Assembly (NCBI RefSeq): GCF_020740795.1 | Contig: NC_067286.1 | Coordinates: forward strand, 1,483,990 to 1,547,989 | DNA: 64,000 bases | Direction: 5' to 3' | Origin: Apus apus | Lineage: Eukaryota > Chordata > Aves > Apodiformes > Apodidae | Shown here: piece by piece, positions 55,601 to 64,000 of the stretch | Layout of the letters: every line of letters begins with the position of its first letter | Position numbering within the stretch: the first letter of the stretch is position 1 | The notes under the pieces: generated by a model | Databases searched by the model: none | Seen by the model: only the letters and a program-made list of their open reading frames with translations | What the model was told of the DNA's origin: nothing | Position numbers and translations under genes: made by a program

Positions 55601-58600
55601 CCACTGGGCCCAGCAGGGCAGGGGGACACAGCCGGGTCACCAGTGCCACGGGGCTCGGTGGGACAGGGATACGTGTCACGGAGTCCGTGAGGACTCAGCC
55701 GCGCGGGGACACGTGTCACGAGCGTGACAGGTCTCAGCCCCGGCCGCCACCTCCCTCCTCCCCCCACCATATCGGGGGACAGTGTTGAGAGGGGGAGGGG
55801 GGGTGTGGGTGGGTGTGTCCCCCAGTGTCCCACTCACCTCTCGGGCCCCCCAGGTAGGCGCCAGCCCCTGAGCTGCTGCAGGGTGGTGTCCCCGAGCTGG
55901 ACGCGCAGGGGCAGGAGCGGGGCCCAGACGGTGAAGCTCAGGGACACGTGCAGCCGCCGCCACCAGAAATCCACCCGTGCCCCCCGCGCCCCCCTCCTCT
56001 CCTTGCCCCCCACGAACACGGCGTCACAGCCCTCCGACACCTGGGGGGGGGGACACACACAGACCAATGAGGGGGGGACAGACAGCTACCCCAAAGGGAA
56101 GGGGACATTTTGAGGATGTCCCCACTCACCTGGAGCACCTGCTTGTCAGCCGACTCACAGCCGGGGGGGTCAGGGAGCTCGGTCACTTTGCCCCCCACTT
56201 CCACTGTCACCAGTTTGACCGGTACGGAGCGGGGGATCCCGGTCAGCGGGGCCGTGTTCAGGATCTCCAGCTCCTTTGGAATGTGGAGGGTTGGGGAGGG
56301 GGGAAAGAAAAAGTGGGGCTGAGCACCCAGCCCCACGGCTCTGGGTGGTGGGGGGGTCAGGGTGAAGGAGGGGTAGGTGGGCACCCACCTGCACCAGTGG
56401 GACGAGGGCTCGGATGTCCCGCTCTGACACTTGGATTTCCCAAACCAGTTTGTCCTTCTGGGCCTCGGGATCCTGGCCGGGATACTCCACCTGCCAGGTG
56501 AGGGGCCGCCCCGGAGCCGCCCCCCCCGTCCCGTTCTCCACCCCCACCTCCAGGTGCAGGAACGGGACCGGAGCCATCACCCTGCACCAAGGCACGGGGG
56601 GGTGGGGGGGCTGCCCCACTGCCCCCAGCCCCACCACTGGCCAGACTGGGGGGGGGACTGGTGCAAGGCGCGGGTCTCTTTTGCTCTGACTGGGCCAGAC
56701 TGGGGTGGGAGCAATGCAAAGCACAGGTCCCCCTGATCCAACTGGGTCATACTGGGGTGGGAGCAATGCAAAGCACGGGTCCCACTGGTCCAACTGGGTC
56801 ATACTGGGGTGGGAGCAATGCAAAGCACGGGTCCCACTGGTCCAACTGGGTCATACTGGGGTGGGAGCAATGCAAAGCACAGGTCCCCCTGGTCCAACTG
56901 GGTCATACTGGGATGGGAGCAATGCAAAGCACAGGTCCCCCTGGTCCAACTGGGTCATACTGGGGTGGGAGCAATGCAAAGCACAGGTCCCCTTTTGCTC
57001 TGGCTGGGCCAGACTGGGATGGGACCTGCGCAACACATAGGCTGCCCTGCTCCAACTGGACCATACTGGGATGGGGGCAGCACCACGCGCAGCTCCCCTT
57101 TGCTCTGACTGGGCCATACCGGGCTGCACTGGTCCCCCAGCCTGAAGCCCCCTCCCACCCTGGGGGTCCCCGGGGGATGCCCCCACCATCCCCTACCTCC
57201 CGTCACCGCGGTCGTCCCCGCTCCTCCGGCAGGTCACCACGGCCGTGGAGTGCTTGGGACCCCGGACACGCTCCAGCTGGACGCTCCAGGCCCCGGGGGA
57301 CACGGGCCGGGCGGCCACCACCTGCAGCCCCTTCTTCGCCTTGATCCTGCCCGTGGGGGATCCTTGTCAACACAACGTCCCCAGTCCCACCCAACCCGCT
57401 CTCCCTGGGGTTGGGGACGGGTCTCACCGAAGCGTCAGCTGGTCAGCAGTGAAGTTGTGTCGCAGGGCCAAGGTGGCAGTGAAGCGCTGTCCCGGGAGGA
57501 AGGTGGCGTCGGGGACACGCAGCAGCACCTTGTCATCCAGCCGGACCTCCTGGCGCCGCGCCGGCTCGGCCCCCCGCAGCTCCAGCGTCCCCAGGAGCCG
57601 GGACGCGTCCCCAGCACGGCCCCGCTCGGCACGGCCACACTCTCCTGGTCCCACCACGCCGTAGTGGAGCTCAACAGGTTCGGGGGGCTCGGGGGGTTCG
57701 GCTGCCCGGCGTGGGGTGGGGGACACCGTGGAGAACCAGCGTTGGGGGATCTCCAGCTCCACCACGCAGGCGCCCAGGGGTGCCTGGAGAGGAGAGTGGG
57801 ACCCCAGGTCAGGGTTTTGGGGGGGGGGGGGGTTGAGGAGGATGGTCTCATCAGGTTGAGGTGGGTGACACTGACCTGCAGGTGACACGTGCCACGGGCC
57901 ACCCGGCCACGGTGGTGGGCGTGGAGGGTGACGCAGGGTAGGTCCTGATCCCTAAGGTGGTCCTGCTGCCCAGAGGGGTCCTGCTCCCTGGGGTGGTCCT
58001 GCTCCTTGGGGTGGTCCCACTCCTTGGGGTGGTCCCGCTCCTTGGGGTGGTCCCGTTGCCCAGGGGGGTCCCATTCCCTAGAGCGGTCCCTTTGCCTGGG
58101 CTGCTCTCGCTCCCCAGAGTGGTCCCTCACCCCAGGGTGGTCCCTCACCCCAGGGTGGTCCCAGCGCCCGGGCAGCCAGTCAGGCCCCTGCAGGTGGAAG
58201 AGGACGCGGGCGAAGGGCTCGGCGGGGGACACGGCGCCCTCCAGGGACACGGCCCGGATGGCCCAGCCCCCCCTTCCCGGGGGGCTCTCGGGGGGCACCT
58301 CCTGCAGAAAGACAAGTTTTTAACCCCCGGGGGGGGAAGCGGGGAGGGGGGGGGGGGGTTGGTCAGTCTGCCCCGTGGAGCAGGATGAGGTTCGGGGGCC
58401 GCGGGGAGCGTTTTACCTGCCGGGTGCTGAAGGGGGGGTAGGTGGCCTGGAGGAGGGGCCGGGCGGGACCCCCGGGGGGCAGCAGCAGGAAGGTCTCGGT
58501 GCGGGAGAGCAGGGAGGTGTTGGCGGGCAGGTCCCGGTCTGCCCGCTGCAGCCGGTAATGCTCCGGCACGCCCAGCACCGCCAGCTCCGCCGGCAGGTAC

Positions 58601-58608
58601 ACGGCGTC
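52616..58608 (-). CDS. TMEM132A: TMEM132A, single-pass transmembrane protein (first exon not found)
   Basis: Member of the TMEM132 family, adhesion-like type I membrane proteins; TMEM132A is also known as a GRP78-binding protein. Ten exons 5'-3': 58417-58608, 57876-58301, 57428-57783, 57197-57346, 56389-56581, 56130-56273, 55838-56040, 55289-55559, 54655-54846, 52616-53725; phases agree and give 1078 residues without exon 1 (human 1023). The start at DAVYLPAELAVLGVPEHYRL, the RHNFTADQLTLRIKAKKGL block, the acidic juxtamembrane run, the transmembrane helix (EIGMYVLLGVFCLAIFIFLV) and the tail with SILVASEDDIRWVCEDMG match the family. The second exon present (57876-58301) carries a lineage-specific array of charged hexapeptides. 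The signal-peptide exon should lie beyond 58609, possibly in the gap at 59404-59643. Confidence 0.96.
53755..54170. repeat. 45-bp minisatellite, TMEM132A last intron
   Basis: About nine copies of CAAGGTAGGGGTGACACCAG + GATGTCAGGGAGGGAGGGGTGTCAC; CAAGG starts at 53791, 53836 and 53881. Because 45 is a multiple of three, all frames stay open and give a 15-residue repeat peptide on plus, antisense to the gene. Confidence 0.95.
54175..54625. repeat. Degenerate GGTGACAC-rich continuation of the 45-bp array
   Basis: Irregular units around GGGGTGACACCAGGG and GATGTCACCAAGG follow the regular array up to the exon at 54655. This looks like an older, decayed part of the same array. Confidence 0.8.
54890..55275. 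repeat. C-rich low-complexity intron, TMEM132A
   Basis: CCCCCAGGACCCCC-type degenerate repeats on plus (G-rich on the transcribed sense strand), ending in a C run followed by an A run (55238-55263) just before the donor of the exon at 55289. Confidence 0.8.
56690..57000. repeat. 52-bp minisatellite, TMEM132A intron
   Basis: Six copies containing GAGCAATGCAAAGCACAGGT and CCAACTGGGTCATACTGGGG; GAGCAATG begins at 56709, 56761 and 56813. Degenerate copies continue to about 57120. Confidence 0.94.
57945..58170 (-). repeat. 18-bp coding minisatellite within TMEM132A exon
   Basis: Twelve in-frame hexapeptides of the type RDHPKE/WDHPKE/QDHPRE (216 bases) lie between the conserved DWLPG and QDLPCVTLHAHH. 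Human TMEM132A has only a few residues (SGSG) at this place. The array preserves frame throughout and has no stop. Confidence 0.93.
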
Positions 58609-58974
58609 CTGGGGGTCCCCGTCACCCCTGGCTGCCAGGACAGGGGCTGGGTCACCTCAGGGGACCCTGAAGGTGGCCCTGGGGTGGTGGTGGGGGGGCA
58701 GGAGTCTCGGCGTGGTGTGGCTTTGGCAGTGAGGGGGCAGCCTCGGGGGGGGGACACACACACACAGGGTCACCCCCAGGGTTTGTCCCTTGGGTCACCC
58801 ATCGCAGCCCCCCCCGTGTCGGCCCAGAGTGGGTGCCAGGGTCAGGGGACCCCCCACACACACACACAGCCCACCCCAGGACTGGCTGCTCCCCGCTCCT
58901 GGCTGGTCAGGCTGCCCCGCTCTGCTGGGATCAGGGGATCCAGCCCCCCGGGATTCCCGGGTGTACGGAACGGA

Positions 58975-59300
58975 TCCCGTTGGGATGGCCGAGGGGACGG
59001 ATCCCACGGGCCTGGGGACAGATCCCACCCGATCCACAGCTCCCCGCGGGCATGGGAAGGGACAGATCCCACCGGTCCAGGGGTAGATCCCACCCGATCC
59101 ACTGCTCCCTCCAGGCATGGGAAGGAGCAGATCCCACAGGTCTGGGGGCAGATCCCACCTGATCCGCCTGAAAGGGGACAGATCCCACATGCCCGGGGAC
59201 AGATTCCACCCGATACACAGGGGAGGGGACAGATCCCACCGGTCCAGGGACAGATCCCACCCGATTCACTGCTCCCCCCCCCAGGCATGGGAGGGGGCAG
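58975..59300. repeat. GGACAGATCCCAC-type tandem array beside the gap
   Basis: About ten units of roughly 30 bases around GGGACAGATCCCACCGGTCC and AGATCCCACCCGATCCAC. Its closeness to the run of N suggests that the array is why assembly failed. Confidence 0.88.
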
Positions 59301-59403
59301 ATCCCAGGGGATCCAGTGAGCAGGGACGGGGGGGCCCAGGCAGCTCCTGGGTTCCCGTGGGAAGCGGATCCCCTGGGACTGCAGGGATCCCGTGTGGATG
59401 GGG

Positions 59404-59643
59404 NNNNNNNNNNNNNNNNNNNNNNNNNNNNNNNNNNNNNNNNNNNNNNNNNNNNNNNNNNNNNNNNNNNNNNNNNNNNNNNNNNNNNNNNNNNNNNNNN
59501 NNNNNNNNNNNNNNNNNNNNNNNNNNNNNNNNNNNNNNNNNNNNNNNNNNNNNNNNNNNNNNNNNNNNNNNNNNNNNNNNNNNNNNNNNNNNNNNNNNNN
59601 NNNNNNNNNNNNNNNNNNNNNNNNNNNNNNNNNNNNNNNNNNN
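59404..59643. other. Assembly gap, 240 N
   Basis: Continuous N. The true size and content are unknown. Contiguity between TMEM132A and KDM2A rests on whatever evidence bridged this gap. Confidence 1.
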
Positions 59644-59687
59644 ACCGTGTGCATGACACTGTGTGTGTGACTGTGTGTGTGTGAGGT

Positions 59688-60085
59688 CGCCCCTCAGTCT
59701 CCTCCAAGCTCAAGAGCCCCAGCTCCCTCAGCCTTTCCTCATCACGTTCCACTCCCTCCATCATCTCTGTGGCTCTGCCCTGGGCTCTCTCCAGCAGTTC
59801 CCTGTCCTTCTGGAACTGAGGGGCCCAGAACTGGACACAACACTCCAGATGTGGCCTCACCAGGGCAGAACAGAGGGGGAGGAGAACCTCTCTTGACCTA
59901 CTAACCACCCCCTTTCTAATGCACCCCAGGATCCATTGGCCTTCTTGGCCACAAGGGCACATTGCTGGTCATGGTCATCCTCCTGCCCACCAGGACCCCC
60001 AGGTCCCTTTCTCCTCCCCCCAACCTGGACTGCTCCATAGGGGTTGTCCTTCCCCAGATACAAGACCCTACACTTCACCTAGTTT
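59688..60085 (-). mobile_element. CR1 LINE fragment
   Basis: Antisense CR1 internal segment: CCCCAGCTCCCTCAGCCTTT, CTGGACACAACACTCCAGAT, TGGCCTTCTTGGCCACAAGG and GGTTGTCCTTCCCCAGATAC are all typical. Neither the 3' tail nor the 5' end is present; the left side is near the gap. Confidence 0.92.
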
Positions 60086-60289
60086 CTCCTTGCCCAGCTC
60101 TCCAACCTTCTGCTGCCTCACCCGCACCTCCAACACCAAATAAACTACCCCCCAAAAAAAGAAGCAGAACCAGAAGAAAACGAATTGTTGGCTCCTTCCC
60201 TCTCCCTCTGCACCACCCCCCAGAAAAAAAAAAGAACCCCCCCTCCCCAAAAAACCCAAACCCCACCAGCAGAGAGAGACTTGGTTTGT

Positions 60290-60649
60290 TTTTACCCTTA
60301 ATGCTTACATTTAATTTTAAAGCACAAACATCAGAGATGGACTCTAAATCGCCAACAAAAAAATAGATATTTACAATATTTCTCCGGGGGGGGGGCAGGG
60401 AAAAAAGGGGGGGGGGGGCAAAGAAGAGGGGGGGTGGAGGGAAATGAAACGAAACAAAACCACAACCAAACCCTTGAAACAATAGTGAATTTTCTTGCAG
60501 GAGTTGCCTTTAGGGAGCAGGCTGGGTCATTTTGTTGTGTTGTTTTTGTTGTTTTTTTTTAAATCACTAAGTGATTTTTTTATATATATAGAATTCTCTC
60601 TTTTTAATTCCTTGTGGATTTTCAACCCCAGGTTTTGAGGCCTGGGGTG

Positions 60650-60680
<31 letters not shown>

Positions 60681-62817
60681 CACACACACGCTCACTCACA
60701 CACAGACGTGACAGCAGGGAGGGCTCATTGTTGTGTGTGTGTGTGTGTGTCCCCTCAAAGGGACCATGACGCAGGGAACCCACCCTCTTTAAGCTCTTAC
60801 CCCAGCTTCTTTTTTTGCTGAAATTTGATTTTCTTCTGGAAAAAGTCAACAAACAAAACAAAGAAAAATGAAAAAGAAATCAACCCCCCCCCCTTCCAAA
60901 AAAAAAACCAAACCAAAACAACCAACCATGTTCTTGATTCCGTCTTTTCCCTGGAGCCACCAACCAAGAGGACTCCAGGACCTGCCTCTCCACTCTCTCC
61001 TCTCACCCCAGGGGGGGTGTGTGTTTATTTTTCTGCTCCAATCCCACGGGATCCACTGTCACAGGTTTCCCTTGTCCCCATGTCCCCTCACCCCCCTGGC
61101 TCCTGGGGGTCTGATCTCTCCTCCCTTATTGCTTCTGAAGCAGCAGTGGGGGGAGGGGGCTGCAACCCCCCCCCCAACCCTGCAGGGAACCCGAGTGTCC
61201 CACCCTCCCCCCCCCCCAAACTCTGGGGGACCCCCCCTTGGAGGGTTGGGGACCGATGGTGGCACAGGGTGGGCTGGTTTGTGCTATAGGTGCTGCTGGG
61301 GGACAACACATTGATGGGGGGGGGGGGTGTGTGGAAAAGTGATGTCCTGACACCAGGGAAGAGCTGGGAAGTGTCTGGAAGGGAAATAAAATAGTGACAC
61401 CCCCCCTGCAAAAAAAAAAATTTCCAACCTTTTTTTTTCTTCTCTCCTTTTTTGGCCTTTTTTCTTTTTTTTTAGCCTTTTCTTTAGGGTGGGGGGTTTT
61501 TTTGTTGGTGGTTTTCGGGGTTTTTTTTTTGTCGTTTTTGTGGGGTTTTTTGTTTTTTAAAGTGCAAAAAGCTCTCTGCTGCCCTAGAGAGAGGTTCTTT
61601 GGACCGACCATTCATTGCAAAGGAAAACAAGGCAGCTAAAAAAGTTGGGGGGGGGGGGGGTTGGGAGGGGAGGGTTTGGGGGGTGGGTCGGTTTGAAGGA
61701 GAGGACAAGGCAGTGGGTGCCACTTCGGTCCCAAGGCCACCCCCACCACAGGCCACCACAGTCACTCCCCCACACCCCCCCTTCCTCCTCAACCCCCCCA
61801 TCGAGTGCTTCATGATGCTGTGGGGAGCTGGGGAGGAAGAGGAGGCAGCTCCTGGGTGTGTCCCCCTCCCCCCCAAACCCTTAGCCCCCTCCCCATACTC
61901 ACTCACCCCTGGCTGATGCTGAGTCCTCCCTGAGCTCTGCTGTAACTTGGGGGGGGTTCTCCCCTGCTCCCAAATGGTGCCCGAGGGGATACATGAAGTC
62001 CAGAGTGGAAGTGCCTTGTCACCCCCACACCCCTGCCACCCTCCCCCCCCCAAAAAAAAACCACCCCAGCCTTAATTCCCTGGGCAGGCCACAAAGCCCC
62101 AAGGGGCTCCTGGCCAGCGTGGGGCTGGAGCCACAGAAAGAGCCACTTGGATCCATGGGAGCTGTTGGAAAAGGGGGTGTTGAGGAGGTGGGGGGTTCAA
62201 GGAGGTGTGTGGGGGGGTCAATCCCAGCCCCTGCAGCCAGATGAGGGAGAGGGTGAAGGGAGCTGAGAGCACAGGGTGGGTGCTGAGCTGGTGGCACAGA
62301 GCAAAGGGGGGTGTGTGTGTGTGGGGAGTTTGTTCCAGCTCTGCTCCTGCTTTCCTTGGAGAGACCTTGACCCTCAGAAGCTTTTTGTGCTAACGGGGAA
62401 GCGACGAGTGTTTTGGAGGCGAGGGAGACGACGAGGAGGAAACAGGGGGGGGAAAAGCTGGGGGAGGGGGAAAGAGGGTGCCCCATTTCTCTGCGTAGAG
62501 ATCTCCAGTACAGCCTCCGCCGAGGGAGCGGCCAGCCCCCGGGCACAGGCTCCCCTGCCATGTGGGTTGTTGTTTTGGCCCGTTCCTCCTCTGGTACTGG
62601 CCAGCCTGGCGGGACATCTTCATCAGCAGAAGTCCCGGGGGAGGAGGAGGAGGAGGAAGGACGGTGGAGCGAGGCCAGCAGCGGCCCTGCCTGCCGAGCC
62701 AGGTGGGAGGCAACGGCAGGAGACGGAGGGCAAAGGTGGGGATGTGGAGGAGCGGCTCTCCAAAAAGGGTTGGGATGGGTTCTTTTCCTTCTCCTCAGTC
62801 TACCCCGGGGAGGGTCT
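60290..62817 (-). other. KDM2A: KDM2A 3'UTR (probable)
   Basis: Long AT-richer tract after the KDM2A stop (TAG, 62820-62818). It has T and A homopolymers (61388-61560), a CA run (60653-60680) and a nearby GT run. It likely ends near ATTAAA on minus (60315-60310); AATAAA on minus at about 61024 could be an internal site. The extent is inferred. Confidence 0.6.
60651..60750. repeat. CA and GT dinucleotide runs facing each other
   Basis: A CA run of about 14 units at 60651-60677, an imperfect CA continuation to about 60705, then a GT run at about 60732-60750. As they are complementary, the transcript could fold into a hairpin in the probable KDM2A 3'UTR. Confidence 0.85.
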
Positions 62818-63992
62818 CTAGCTGATTTTTTGGATCAGCTTCTCATCAGACAGGCAGTAGAGGCTGTTGATGGACAGGTCCGAGATGAAGTGCTCACAGG
62901 CTTTGCGGGTGATCTGTTTGCAACCTCGCAGGTCGATGAGAGTGACGTTGGAGATGCGGCGCAGGTAGAGCAAGGCCTGGTCCGTCAGCTTATTGCAGCC
63001 TGGGGAGGAGATGGGAGGAGGAGGAGTGAGCTCCAACACCTCTGAGATGGGAGGTAAACTTCAACACCTCCACCACGCCAGAGCTGTCGGACAACAGGCC
63101 GACCGTGAGCCAACAACGCGCCCTCGCAGCCAAGAGGGCTGACGCCACCCTAGGGTGCATTCAGAAGAGGTTCTGCTCCCTCTCTACTCTGCCCTGGTGA
63201 TGCCACATCTGGAGAACTATGTGCAGGTTTGGCCTCCCCAGCTCAAGAAGGAACTACTGGAGAGAGTCCAGCACAGGGCACTAAGATGGTGAAGGGAGTG
63301 GAGCATCTACCGTATGAGGAAAGGCTGGGGCTGTTCAGCCTGGAGGAAACTGAGGGCGGGGGATCTCATCAATGCTTATAAGTATCTACTGGGGGTGTCA
63401 GTAGGATGGGACCAGACTCTTCTCAATCATGTACAGTGAGAGGACAAGGGGCAATGCCCACAAACTGCTACACAGGAGGTTTAAGCTAAACGTAAGAAAA
63501 TCTTCCTTTACCCTGAGGGCACTGGAGCCCTGGAACAGGCTGCCTAAGGGAGGTTGCGGACTCTCCACCCCTGGAGACATTCCAAACCCACCCGGATGTG
63601 CTCCTGTGTACTCTGCTCTAGGGGATCCTGCTTTAGGCGGGAGGGCTGGACTAGATGATCTCCCTCCCAACCCCAACCCCCCAGCGCGCGATTCCCAGGC
63701 GGGGCCGAACAGCCGCTTTGGGACAAGCAGGCGCAGCCGGGCCCCCGAGGAGAGCCACCCCCGGCAGAGCACCCACCTGCCATGTTGAGCTCGGTGAGGG
63801 AGTTGCGTGTGGAGGAGCCCACGGCCGTGAGGAGGTTGGCTGACTGGTCCGTGAGGTGGTTGCAGTGGCTGAGGTCGAGGCGGGAGAGCAGGGGCATGTG
63901 GCGGATGATGAGGCGCAGGGTGGCGTCCGTGATGTCCAGGCCGGCGAGCCGGAAATCGATCATGTTGCGGAGTTTGCTGCGATTGTCCTGAC
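62818..63992 (-). CDS. KDM2A: KDM2A, lysine demethylase 2A, last two coding exons (partial)
   Basis: KDM2A is a JmjC H3K36 demethylase with CXXC, PHD, F-box and leucine-rich repeats. Only the C-terminal LRRs are here: exon 63777-63992 ([51 protein letters not shown]) and exon 62818-62999 ([20 protein letters not shown] to the terminal [15 protein letters not shown]). The last residues separate it from KDM2B, whose C terminus is different. The catalytic and CXXC parts lie beyond the right edge. A CR1 copy fills most of the intron between the two exons. Confidence 0.95.
63090..63665 (+). mobile_element. CR1 LINE fragment, KDM2A last intron
   Basis: Sense CR1 3' half: CACCCTAGGGTGCATTCAGA, TGGAGAGAGTCCAGCACAGG, AAAGGCTGGGGCTGTTCAGC, GGGCTGGACTAGATGATCTC. 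It includes more of the ORF2 3' end than other copies and is antisense to KDM2A. Confidence 0.93.
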
Positions 63993-64000
63993 CTGAAAAG

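Larger units (their letters stand above)
58609..60290. other. TMEM132A upstream region with assembly gap
   Basis: No exon found. 58975-59300 is a degenerate tandem array of GGACAGATCCCACCGGTCCA-type units. 59404-59643 is unsequenced. 59688-60085 is a CR1 copy. The TMEM132A promoter and signal-peptide exon should be here or beyond. Confidence 0.65.

Noticed and set aside
62818-62999. KDM2B as the identity of the right-edge gene
   Set aside because: The C terminus [20 protein letters not shown] and the segment [12 protein letters not shown] fit KDM2A. KDM2B ends differently, and KDM2A fits the regional chromosome context better.

Overview
The window is vertebrate nuclear DNA, almost certainly avian. 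Evidence: CR1 LINE fragments with the bird-type 3' end, short introns, very high GC, dense GC-rich minisatellites in introns, and proteins that read directly as vertebrate orthologues. Six genes were reconstructed exon by exon, with splice sites and reading phases checked against each other.

Layout: (1) 1-10660, plus strand: last 23 exons of DDB1. (2) 12463-20090, plus: VWCE, complete, 20 coding exons. (3) 20430-23660, minus: a pepsinogen A-type aspartic protease, complete, 9 exons. (4) 23750-32180: 8.4 kb gene-free tract with three CR1 copies and minisatellites. (5) 32180-36995, plus: VPS37C with a CpG-island promoter, two probable non-coding 5' exons and four coding exons. (6) 37305-43400, minus: CD5, 10 coding exons. 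(7) 45728-51040, minus: CD6, 13 coding exons, plus an extra signal-peptide exon at 51161-51266. (8) 51995-58608, minus: TMEM132A, 10 coding exons, first exon not found. (9) 60290-63992, minus: last two coding exons and long 3'UTR of KDM2A. A 240-base assembly gap lies at 59404-59643, between TMEM132A and KDM2A.

The order DDB1-VWCE-pepsinogen-VPS37C-CD5-CD6-TMEM132A matches the human 11q12 block. KDM2A lies several megabases away in human, so its position here is either a bird-lineage rearrangement or a scaffold join across the gap. The genes are not an operon; they share a neighbourhood. CD5 and CD6 are sister lymphocyte scavenger receptors, and every one of their introns is phase 1. VWCE and pepsinogen meet tail to tail, as do VPS37C and CD5.

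Most notable observations: an AT-AC (U12-type) intron in DDB1; a one-base excess in a G run that shifts the frame in a VWCE EGF exon; a CD6 with only two SRCR domains and two candidate signal-peptide exons; an in-frame array of twelve charged hexapeptides inside TMEM132A; a GAGCT-rich array resembling switch-region motifs; and an inverted repeat enclosing an AT-rich core in a VWCE intron. No CRISPR array, tRNA, rRNA, retrovirus-like element or toxin gene was seen.
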